Shown here piece after piece: positions 7,385 through 12,668 of a stretch of DNA of 14,129 bases. Source of the DNA: an uncultured Prevotella sp. (GTDB taxonomy: Bacteria > Bacteroidota > Bacteroidia > Bacteroidales > Bacteroidaceae); the NCBI GenBank assembly GCA_900551985.1, contig URYG01000068.1:1-14129 (forward strand). Direction: 5' to 3'. Every line of letters begins with the position of its first letter. Position 1 is the first letter of the stretch. The notes beneath the pieces are model-generated. The model did not search any database. It was given only the letters and a program-made list of their open reading frames with translations, and was not told where the DNA came from. The position numbers were made by a program, and so were the translations under genes.

Positions 7385-8542
7385 ATGAAAGGTACATTTC
7401 CGATAGATAAGTTTCAGGAGATACAGACTCCGTTCTACTACTACGACACCAACGTGTTGCGCCAAACCTTGAAGACCATCAACGCAGAGGCTGGCAAGCA
7501 TGAGGGCTTTGAGGTGCACTATGCCGTGAAGGCAAATGCCAACCCTAAAGTGCTCAACATCATCTGCCAGGCTGGTTTGGGTGCCGACTGTGTGAGCGGA
7601 GGAGAAATTCAGGCTGCCATCAATGCAGGTTTCCCTGCCAATAAGATTGTGTATGCCGGTGTAGGCAAGAGTGATTGGGAAATCAACCTTGGTTTGGACA
7701 AGGGCATCTTCTGCTTCAATGTAGAGAGCATCCCAGAATTGGAAATCATCAACGAACTTGCCGAGAAGAAAAACAAGATTGCACAGGTTTGCTTCCGCAT
7801 CAACCCAGACGTTGGTGCGCATACCCATGCAAACATTACAACAGGTTTGGCTGAGAACAAGTTTGGTATCGCCATGCGCGATATGGAGAGCGTGATTGAG
7901 GAGGCTTCCAAGATGAAGAACATCAAGTTCCTGGGTCTGCACTTCCACATTGGTAGTCAGATACTTGACATGGGCGACTTCGAGGCTCTCTGTAACCGAA
8001 TCAACGAGCTGCAGAATCAGCTGGAGGCTCACCACATCGAAGTGAAGAACATCAACGTAGGCGGTGGATTGGGTATCGATTACAACCATCCAAACCGTGT
8101 GCCTATCCCAGACTTCAAGGATTACTTCGATACATACGCCAAGAAGTTGAAGCTGCGCGATGGTCAGAAGTTACACTTCGAGTTGGGCCGTGCCGTAGTG
8201 GGGCAGATGGGTTCACTCATCACCAAGACTCTCTATATCAAGCAGGGCACAGCCAAGCAGTTTGCCATCGTAGATGCAGGTATGACCGATCTGATCCGCC
8301 CTGCCCTCTATCAGGCATATCATAAGATAGAGAACATCTCTAGCGATGAGCCTGTGGAGACATACGATGTAGTAGGTCCGATCTGCGAGTCGAGCGATGT
8401 ATTCGCCAAGGCTATCGATCTGAACAAGACCCATCGTGGCGACCTCATTGCCCTCCGCTCTGCCGGAGCTTACGGGGAGATCATGGCGAGCCAGTATAAC
8501 TGTCGCCAGTTGCCAAAGGGCTATATCACAGAAGACTTTTAA
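7385..8542 (+). CDS. lysA: Diaminopimelate decarboxylase
   Basis: LysA removes CO2 from meso-diaminopimelate to give lysine, using pyridoxal phosphate. The 385-residue fold-III enzyme has the PLP lysine, Lys49, in YAVKANANPKVL. HFHIGSQ, NVGGGLGIDY (phosphate binding), ELGRAVVGQMG and the catalytic Cys334 in GPICESSDVF follow in the usual order, and the C-terminal GAYGEIMASQYN is typical. Length is slightly below many homologues but complete. It follows lysC with the 12-bp hairpin between them; together they form the first and last enzymes of lysine synthesis. The composite palindromic repeat begins 8 nt after the stop. Confidence 0.96.
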   Translation: MKGTFPIDKFQEIQTPFYYYDTNVLRQTLKTINAEAGKHEGFEVHYAVKANANPKVLNIICQAGLGADCVSGGEIQAAINAGFPANKIVYAGVGKSDWEINLGLDKGIFCFNVESIPELEIINELAEKKNKIAQVCFRINPDVGAHTHANITTGLAENKFGIAMRDMESVIEEASKMKNIKFLGLHFHIGSQILDMGDFEALCNRINELQNQLEAHHIEVKNINVGGGLGIDYNHPNRVPIPDFKDYFDTYAKKLKLRDGQKLHFELGRAVVGQMGSLITKTLYIKQGTAKQFAIVDAGMTDLIRPALYQAYHKIENISSDEPVETYDVVGPICESSDVFAKAIDLNKTHRGDLIALRSAGAYGEIMASQYNCRQLPKGYITEDF

Positions 8543-8550
8543 AGGAAAGC

Positions 8551-8668
8551 ACGCCCTGAAAGGGCAGAAGCTCCTAGCCCAGGGCATCGCCCTGGGTTAA
8601 GACAGTATTAGCAATGCGCCCTGAACCAACGGTCACCGGCCGAAGGGAAAGGTAAAGGGCAAAAGCTT
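8551..8668. repeat. Composite palindromic intergenic repeat, copy 2, with a 30-nt insertion
   Basis: The first 47 nt (8551-8597) match copy 1 at 3469-3515 with one difference: the loop CATCA is CATCG. The final hairpin, GCCCTGAA followed by AGGGC in copy 1, is split here by about 30 extra bases (8626-8655), which include CGGTCACCG and the palindrome CGGCCG. After the extra bases the AGGGCAAAAGCTT end resumes exactly. It lies between lysA and the GT2-like gene. Confidence 0.85.
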
Positions 8669-8688
8669 TAAAATACGAGAAAAAGATA

Positions 8689-9861
8689 ATGATGACAATT
8701 AGTTTAACAACTATTATAACAGGCGCAGTAGTGGTATTATTGGCAATCCTCGGATCGCTGATAAATCCATTTCTGCGCTCGTTGCGTTTTCCTGACAATG
8801 CAGGAAATGAGGAAAATCCTGCAGAGGAGGATTCCCTGGAATCCAGAGAACCGATCTCAGTGATTATCACCGCTCACGACAATCTCTACGAACTGGAGCA
8901 TAATCTCCAGATGTTCCTGCAGCAGAAATACCCTGCCGACTATCAGGTAATCGTGGTTTGCCAGAGCACAGATGGTGAAACCCAGGACTTTCTGAAGCGC
9001 ATGGCTGCAGAGAATCCTCACCTATATTATACGTATATTCCGGAAAGCTCCCGATATATGAGCAGAAAGAAGCTGCAGATTACACTGGGCGTGAAGGCTG
9101 CCAAGTATGAGTGGATCATCCTCACCGAACCAACCTGCACCCCATCCAACGACAAGTGGCTCTATACGATGACCCGCAACTGCCAGGAGCCTAACCATCT
9201 GGTCCTGGGCTATGTAGCTTTAGACGAAGCAACCAAGGGTGTTCGCCGATTCGACAGCATCCGCAAGGCATACTATCTGCTCCGCCGTGCACAGCACAGT
9301 TACGGCTACCGCACCCACATGCCAAACGTAGCCTTCCGCAAGAGCGACTTCATGCGCGAACAGGGCTATCAGGGCAACCTGGAGTATGTGCGCGGAGAAT
9401 ACGACTTCCTGGTCAACAAGTATGCAGCCTACGGAGATACAGCCGTAGAGCTCGACTGCGATGCATGGCTCATCCACGATGAACCTACCGACAAGGCCTG
9501 GCACAACGCGCACCTTTACCTCCAGGCATCCCGCAAGAGTCTGACCAGAGCCAAGTCGATGATGTCGATGATGGCAATGGATCATCTCTTCCCTCACCTC
9601 AGTCTCATCGCCTCGCTGGGCACCCTGGCATACGCCATCCTGATGCAAGACTGGATTCTGACTGGCATTGCAGGTTTCGCCCTGCTTCTGCTCCTGATAC
9701 TCCGCACCGTCATCGCCCACAAGGCCATCAAGCATTTCGACGATGACATCTCGCTCCTGAAGCTGCCATTCTATGAGTATGGCATCATCTGGAGAAATCT
9801 TGCCAACAAGATAAGATACTGGCGCGCAGACAAGAACGACTTCACCAGTCATAAACTGTAG
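8689..9861 (+). CDS. GT2-like membrane glycosyltransferase homologue with altered acidic motifs
   Basis: This 390-residue protein has an N-terminal membrane helix (about 3-25), a GT-A domain starting PISVIITAHDNLYELEHNL, and two C-terminal hydrophobic helices (about 302-320 and 324-343). This is the layout of family 2 membrane glycosyltransferases of Bacteroidota. Where relatives carry a DxD motif (LTDADC-like), this one reads LTEPTC (Glu147-Pro-Thr149). A later GDGRN-type stretch is HMPNVAFRK, and the ED/EDD site is GEYDFLVN. The fold looks intact but metal and sugar-nucleotide binding may be changed or lost. ATG codons at 8689 and 8692 are both possible starts. The next gene, 33 nt downstream, is a second glycosyltransferase-like protein. 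Substrate unknown. Confidence 0.8.
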   Translation: MMTISLTTIITGAVVVLLAILGSLINPFLRSLRFPDNAGNEENPAEEDSLESREPISVIITAHDNLYELEHNLQMFLQQKYPADYQVIVVCQSTDGETQDFLKRMAAENPHLYYTYIPESSRYMSRKKLQITLGVKAAKYEWIILTEPTCTPSNDKWLYTMTRNCQEPNHLVLGYVALDEATKGVRRFDSIRKAYYLLRRAQHSYGYRTHMPNVAFRKSDFMREQGYQGNLEYVRGEYDFLVNKYAAYGDTAVELDCDAWLIHDEPTDKAWHNAHLYLQASRKSLTRAKSMMSMMAMDHLFPHLSLIASLGTLAYAILMQDWILTGIAGFALLLLLILRTVIAHKAIKHFDDDISLLKLPFYEYGIIWRNLANKIRYWRADKNDFTSHKL

Positions 9862-9894
9862 GATTTTAGAATCAACAAGCAAACTTAAATAACG

Positions 9895-10668
9895 ATGAAA
9901 GTATATTTGTTCATTTCCAAACATAAGAAGACGCTGAAGATGTATCTTCCTTACATCGAAGCGCTGCAGCAGAAGCTCGACATCACCAAGAACCTGGTAG
10001 ATGCCGATATCGTGATGATACTGGGAGCATGGACAAGACAAGGTGCCCAGCTAGCCAGAATGTCTCGCAAGATGGGCATCCCCTACATCGTTTGCCCACT
10101 CGGCGACCTCTCAGAGCGCAACTGCCGGAATCCACATTTCAAGCGCAGTCTGCAGACCCTGATGTACCAGAAGGCGATGTACAGGCACTCAGACCTCATC
10201 ATCGCCACAACCCCGTTGGAGAAAAGCTATCTGGAGAAACTCGGATGGAACAAGCACATCACCCTCATCCGATACTTCGGCTACAGTCATCTCATCACCG
10301 AAGAAGGCACGATGGAAGACTGGCAGGAGACGGATGCCTCTACCCTCGCCGACTTCGAGCGCAGAAAGACGGAAGCCATCGCCCAGCAGACCCAGCATGC
10401 CATCATCGCCCAGATTATGCAGATTCAGAGCAGAATGCCGCACAAGAACATCCCACAGAAGTATCTCGACGACCTGCATACCTTATTATATGCAGACGAT
10501 TATGATGAGGATGCCATCAACGAGGAACTGAAGAAGCTGAAACTCGACAGCTATGCCGCCTCCGTATTCCAGGCGATGACCGACAAAACGGGACTTACCG
10601 AGGGATTTATGCCACTTCCTGCCAAAAAAGGCAGAAAAAGCAAGGAGATTCTGAAGTATGTGAAGTAA
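9895..10668 (+). CDS. GT-B (GT4-like) N-terminal domain protein with helical tail
   Basis: Residues 1 to about 135 of this 257-residue protein resemble the acceptor-side Rossmann domain of GT4 enzymes: ADIVMILGAWTRQGAQLARM, then GIPYIVCPLGDLSERN, HSDLIIATTPLEKSYLEKLG and ITLIRYFGY. The second Rossmann domain, which binds the sugar nucleotide and carries the EX7E motif, is missing. In its place is a charged, mostly helical tail of about 120 residues ending in the basic sequence KKGRKSKEILKYVK. The codon use looks like that of its neighbours and the ORF is intact, so it is not an obvious pseudogene. With the GT2-like gene 33 nt upstream it probably forms a two-gene unit. A non-catalytic partner or a DUF-type protein is likely; function unknown. 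Confidence 0.7.
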   Translation: MKVYLFISKHKKTLKMYLPYIEALQQKLDITKNLVDADIVMILGAWTRQGAQLARMSRKMGIPYIVCPLGDLSERNCRNPHFKRSLQTLMYQKAMYRHSDLIIATTPLEKSYLEKLGWNKHITLIRYFGYSHLITEEGTMEDWQETDASTLADFERRKTEAIAQQTQHAIIAQIMQIQSRMPHKNIPQKYLDDLHTLLYADDYDEDAINEELKKLKLDSYAASVFQAMTDKTGLTEGFMPLPAKKGRKSKEILKYVK

Positions 10669-10676
10669 GAAGCTGA

Positions 10677-10728
10677 CAGTAGTTGACCTGTATCAAGAGG
10701 CAGACTGCCAGTATTTGACTTGTATCAA
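10677..10728. promoter_or_regulatory. Operator-like 20-nt direct repeats, 32 nt apart
   Basis: CAGTAGTTGACCTGTATCAA (10677-10696) and CAGTATTTGACTTGTATCAA (10709-10728) differ at two of 20 bases. Their starts are 32 nt apart, about three helical turns. Each contains the dyad TTGA-N6-TCAA. They begin right after the preceding stop codon and lie about 60-115 nt upstream of the -7 element at 10790, a plausible place for a regulator's binding sites (inference). Confidence 0.6.
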
Positions 10729-10789
10729 AAAATCGCTTTCTTTCATCATTTTGTCACCCATTTGTTACCCGAATTCAAAAAAAAGGCAT

Positions 10790-10797
10790 TACCTTTG
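10790..10797 (+). promoter_or_regulatory. Bacteroidota-type -7 element before the short-ORF unit
   Basis: TACCTTTG, identical to the octamer before hisH, matches TAnnTTTG. It is followed by CACCC and a predicted transcription start near 10804. A TTTG at 10761-10764 lies 25 nt upstream, further than the usual -33 spacing, so the upstream element is uncertain. This is the only good promoter-like site between the glycosyltransferase pair and the terminator at 11301. Confidence 0.65.
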
Positions 10798-10808
10798 CAC
10801 CCGTAAAG

Positions 10809-10904
10809 ATGAAACAAGAGATCTTGAGTATGCGAGATGAGAAGTCTTACATATATAAAAAAGACGAGGAGTCTCAAGTACAGGAGATGGAAGGTTTCAG
10901 GTAA
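10809..10904 (+). CDS. Possible 31-codon charged peptide at the transcript 5' end
   Basis: The ORF starts MKQEILSMRDEKSYIYKKDE and ends GFR. It is strongly charged and predicted helical, with no hydrophobic segment. The ATG lies only about 5 nt downstream of the inferred transcription start, so it would be translated almost without a leader, and there is no ribosome binding site. It could equally be an untranslated leader. Coding status is doubtful. Confidence 0.25.
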   Translation: MKQEILSMRDEKSYIYKKDEESQVQEMEGFR

Positions 10905-10925
10905 GAGAGATTGTAAAAGGATAAC

Positions 10926-10970
10926 ATGTAGAACAGGAGACCGAAAATGCGACGGCTCCACAAAGATTAG
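10926..10970 (+). other. AUG-UAG start-stop and seven-codon mini-ORF behind ribosome-binding-like sequences
   Basis: AAAAGGATAAC is followed by ATGTAG (10926-10931), a start codon immediately followed by a stop. AGGAG (10935-10939) then precedes ATG at 10947 with 7-nt spacing and opens a seven-residue ORF, MRRLHKD, ending at 10970. The stop lies 15 nt before the ATG of the 29-codon ORF. Such elements could hold ribosomes or couple translation. Chance occurrence in purine-rich DNA is possible. Confidence 0.3.
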
Positions 10971-10985
10971 GAAAGGAAACAAATT

Positions 10986-11075
10986 ATGATGACAACAGTA
11001 ATGGCACTCGCAGTAGTAGCAATTATGATTGCTAAGGCAATCAATGTAAACAACCACATCGAGATGGGTAAGTAA
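10986..11075 (+). CDS. Small hydrophobic 29-residue protein
   Basis: The ORF begins MMTTVMALAVVAIMIAKAIN and ends HIEMGK. Residues 4 to about 19 form one hydrophobic helix interrupted only by Lys17, followed by a polar tail, so a single-pass inner membrane peptide is likely. AGGAAAGGAAAC ends 4 nt before the ATG, one of the better ribosome binding sites in the window. I do not recognise the family. It belongs to a run of short ORFs between the -7 element at 10790 and the terminator at 11301. Possible roles are a regulatory membrane micropeptide or a toxin-like peptide; nothing in the sequence decides. Confidence 0.55.
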   Translation: MMTTVMALAVVAIMIAKAINVNNHIEMGK

Positions 11076-11102
11076 TTACTCCATCCCCTTGTAGGAAAGA
11101 GA

Positions 11103-11141
11103 ATGAAAGAAGAGCCCATTAAGGCTCAAGTATTAACGTAA
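11103..11141 (+). CDS. Possible 12-codon peptide
   Basis: MKEEPIKAQVLT is preceded by TAGGAAAGAG directly upstream of the ATG. It lies between the 29- and 39-codon ORFs and ends 21 nt before the latter. It may be only a translated spacer or chance ORF; its upstream site and position are the sole support. Confidence 0.2.
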   Translation: MKEEPIKAQVLT

Positions 11142-11162
11142 AAGAAAGAAAGGATAACGATT

Positions 11163-11282
11163 ATGAAGACAATGTTGAAAGAAATCAAGAAAGCCATGAA
11201 GGCATTTATTGCAAACTATCTGAATGCAATGTCACTTTATGGCGAAGCTATTTGCAAAGGTCGTGGTTGTGCTTGCGCATAA
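11163..11282 (+). CDS. Small basic 39-residue protein with cysteine-rich C-terminus
   Basis: The peptide opens MKTMLKEIKKAMKAFIANYL, an amphipathic basic helix with Lys on one face, and ends AICKGRGCACA, with Cys at residues 31, 36 and 38 (CX4CXC). Its net charge is about +5. GAAAGGATAACG precedes the ATG. The terminator begins 19 nt after the stop, which supports this as the last translated unit of the transcript. No signal peptide, double-glycine leader or modification enzyme is visible nearby. The Cys cluster could bind metal, form disulfides or be modified. Family not recognised. Confidence 0.6.
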   Translation: MKTMLKEIKKAMKAFIANYLNAMSLYGEAICKGRGCACA

Positions 11283-11300
11283 TCACTTGAAATATAAGGA

Positions 11301-11336
11301 AGCGTGCTGGTATTTACTTACCGGCACGCTTTTTTC
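11301..11336 (+). terminator. Intrinsic terminator of the short-ORF unit
   Basis: AGCGTGCTGGTA (11301-11312) pairs with TACCGGCACGCT (11319-11330) through 12 bp with one G-T pair, leaving a 6-nt loop. Six T residues run from 11330 to 11335. It is placed 19 nt after the 39-codon ORF and 124 nt before the thi promoter. Confidence 0.92.
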
Positions 11337-11384
11337 GTTGATGCCCTACAGAGACTTCCTGCAGGGATAGATTATACCCCTTAT

Positions 11385-11416
11385 GTTAATACAGCCTACC
11401 TCCTGCGTTAATATAG
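11385..11416. repeat. Short direct repeat upstream of the thi promoter
   Basis: GTTAATACAG (11385-11394) and GTTAATATAG (11407-11416) are 22 nt apart, about two helical turns, and lie 44-75 nt upstream of the -7 element at 11460. The rest of 11337-11459 shows only a weak imperfect hairpin (CCCTACAG with CTGCAGGG, from 11344). A regulator site is possible but unsupported otherwise. Confidence 0.3.
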
Positions 11417-11459
11417 ATTAAATAATCCGTCTTTTCTACGATAATTCGGAAATTATCTA

Positions 11460-11467
11460 TACTTTTG
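11460..11467 (+). promoter_or_regulatory. Bacteroidota-type -7 element of the thi operon
   Basis: TACTTTTG matches TAnnTTTG. The predicted start near 11474 would place the TPP aptamer at the very 5' end of the transcript, as expected. No clear TTTG -33 element is present at normal spacing. Confidence 0.65.
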
Positions 11468-11477
11468 CATTTGTAAT

Positions 11478-11557
11478 TATCACGGGGGTGCTGAGCAATC
11501 GGCTGAGATTATACCCATTGAACCTGAAGCAGGTAATGCTGCGCAGGAAATATGATA
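11478..11557 (+). promoter_or_regulatory. TPP riboswitch (THI element) aptamer
   Basis: The conserved parts appear in order. GGGGGT (11484-11489) and ACCC (11513-11516) form P2. GCTGA-GCAA-TCGGC (11490-11503) forms P3 with a GNRA loop, and CTGAGA follows at 11503-11508. CCTG (11523-11526) with CAGG (11544-11547) forms P4. GCAG (11529-11532) with CTGC (11539-11542) forms P5 around the conserved TAATG. TATC (11478-11481) with GATA (11554-11557) gives P1. It binds thiamine pyrophosphate in known members and represses thiamine synthesis genes. It lies 128 nt upstream of thiS, leaving a long expression platform. Confidence 0.96.
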
Positions 11558-11633
11558 GATCGTTTTACACCCAGGCAGAGATAGATGTAACCTACACTTG
11601 CTTCTCTACAACCCCTTTGCTTTCATCAGGCAT

Positions 11634-11642
11634 ACCCCCGTG
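11634..11642 (+). promoter_or_regulatory. Candidate anti-aptamer sequence of the TPP riboswitch
   Basis: ACCCCCGTG is the exact reverse complement of CACGGGGGT at 11481-11489, which forms the 5' side of aptamer helix P2. Pairing the two would prevent the TPP-binding fold. It lies 43 nt before the thiS start codon. Two shorter C-rich stretches in the same platform (CACCC at 11568-11572, AACCCC near 11610) could also compete. No U-tract terminator is visible in the platform, so translational or other control is more likely (inference). Confidence 0.6.
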
Positions 11643-11684
11643 TTGACAATTGTAAATTTATAAATGTAAACATAGGAACAGATT

Positions 11685-11882
11685 ATGAAAGTTATCATCA
11701 ACAGCAAAGAAACAGAGATTCAGGCAAAGACCGTCAAGGAACTTGCCCAGGAACTCAATCTTCCAGCTACAGGTTGCGCTGTAGCCATCAGTAACGAGAT
11801 GGTGCCTCGTGACGAGTGGGAAAGCCACGTGATTCAGGAAGGTGCCGACATCGTGATTGTCAAGGCATTCTGCGGAGGATAA
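11685..11882 (+). CDS. thiS: Sulfur carrier protein ThiS
   Basis: ThiS carries sulfur as a C-terminal thiocarboxylate for thiazole formation by ThiG. The 65-residue beta-grasp protein ends in the required Gly-Gly (KAFCGG) and has the family pattern TVKELAQELNL near residue 17 and VAISNEMVPRDEW. A Cys immediately precedes the Gly-Gly end. AGGAAC lies 6 nt before the ATG. It is the first gene after the TPP riboswitch. Activation needs ThiF, which must lie outside the window. Confidence 0.95.
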   Translation: MKVIINSKETEIQAKTVKELAQELNLPATGCAVAISNEMVPRDEWESHVIQEGADIVIVKAFCGG

Positions 11883-11890
11883 GGTATAGC

Positions 11891-11927
11891 AGTTTATAGT
11901 TAAGAGTTTATAGTTAAGAGTTTATAG
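11891..11927. repeat. 14-nt tandem repeat filling the thiS-thiE gap
   Basis: AGTTTATAGTTAAG occurs at 11891-11904 and 11905-11918, and a partial third copy (AGTTTATAG) ends at 11927, four bases before the thiE ATG. The repeat occupies 37 of the 49 intergenic bases and contains stop codons in several frames. Related sequence follows the HU/SPOR gene at 1153-1186 and hisA at about 3450-3466. Confidence 0.85.
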
Positions 11928-11931
11928 GGCT

Positions 11932-12594
11932 ATGGCTAAAATACCTTTAGACAGTTTTCAAATGCAGTTCATCTCTCATCAGAATGAGAAGATGACTTAT
12001 CTGGATGGCATTCACGAGGCGATAACGGGACTCTGCAAATGGGTTCAGCTCCGCATGAAGGATGCCTCTGATAATGAAGTGCGCCCCATCGCCTACAAGA
12101 TGAAGGAATGGTGCAAGATTATGAGTGTTACCTTCATCATTGACGACCGCGTGGAACTGGTGAAAGAGGTGGGCGCCGACGGCGTGCATCTGGGCAAGAA
12201 CGATATGCCGATTGCCGAAGCCCGAAAGATTCTGGGCGATGACTTCATCATCGGCGGTACGGCAAATACCTTCGAGGATGTGAAGGCGCTTTACGAGGCG
12301 GGGGCCGATTACATCGGTTGCGGTCCGTTCCGCTTCACCACCACCAAGGAGAAGCTCTCTCCTATCCTCGGTCTTGAAGGATATAAGGAAATCATCCAGA
12401 AGATGAAGGCAGAAAATATCAATATCCCTATCGTTGCCATCGGTGGCATTACCAAGGAGGATATCCCCGAAATCATGAAGACGGGAGTTAACGGCATCGC
12501 CCTCAGTGGCTGCATCCTCAATGCCAAAGATCCTGCATCAGAAACCCATGACATCATGGAAATGATGAAGGAATTCAGATACAAATACATCTGA
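11932..12594 (+). CDS. thiE: Thiamine phosphate synthase
   Basis: ThiE joins the hydroxymethylpyrimidine pyrophosphate and thiazole phosphate to give thiamine phosphate. The 220-residue barrel shows WVQLRMKDA near residue 38 (pyrophosphate and pyrimidine site), FIIDDRVELV, ADGVHLGKNDMP, GCGPFRFTTTKEKLSPILG and VAIGGIT in the normal order. It looks complete. The N-terminus before YLDGI is about 23 residues, slightly long, but ATG at 11932 is the best start. A short 14-nt tandem repeat directly precedes it, with no clear ribosome binding site. The last codons are part of a 29-nt tandem duplication that runs past the stop. Confidence 0.95.
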   Translation: MAKIPLDSFQMQFISHQNEKMTYLDGIHEAITGLCKWVQLRMKDASDNEVRPIAYKMKEWCKIMSVTFIIDDRVELVKEVGADGVHLGKNDMPIAEARKILGDDFIIGGTANTFEDVKALYEAGADYIGCGPFRFTTTKEKLSPILGLEGYKEIIQKMKAENINIPIVAIGGITKEDIPEIMKTGVNGIALSGCILNAKDPASETHDIMEMMKEFRYKYI

Positions 12595-12649
12595 TGAAGG
12601 AATTCAGATAGGCAAACATTTGAAAAAGGAATTGAAATAGCAAACATTT
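12563..12649. repeat. 29-nt tandem repeat across the thiE stop codon
   Basis: TGATGAAGGAATTCAGATA occurs at 12563-12581 and, exactly 29 nt later, at 12592-12610. A degenerate third unit starts at 12621 (TGAAAAAGGAATTGAAATA, then GCAAACATTT). The first unit encodes the ThiE C-terminus and the second unit supplies the stop codon TGA. It accounts for most of the thiE-thiG gap. Confidence 0.85.
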
Positions 12650-12668
12650 AAAGATAACAATAAAAAAA

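Noticed and set aside
9220..10041. A 273-codon reverse-strand ORF spanning the end of the GT2-like gene and the start of the next
   Set aside because: It overlaps two + strand genes and has no start-site support or family motifs.
11552..11584. Ten-codon ORF (MIDRFTPRQR) just after the TPP aptamer, behind AGGAAAT
   Set aside because: Its AGGA is part of the conserved aptamer 3' strand, so the resemblance to a ribosome binding site follows from riboswitch structure.
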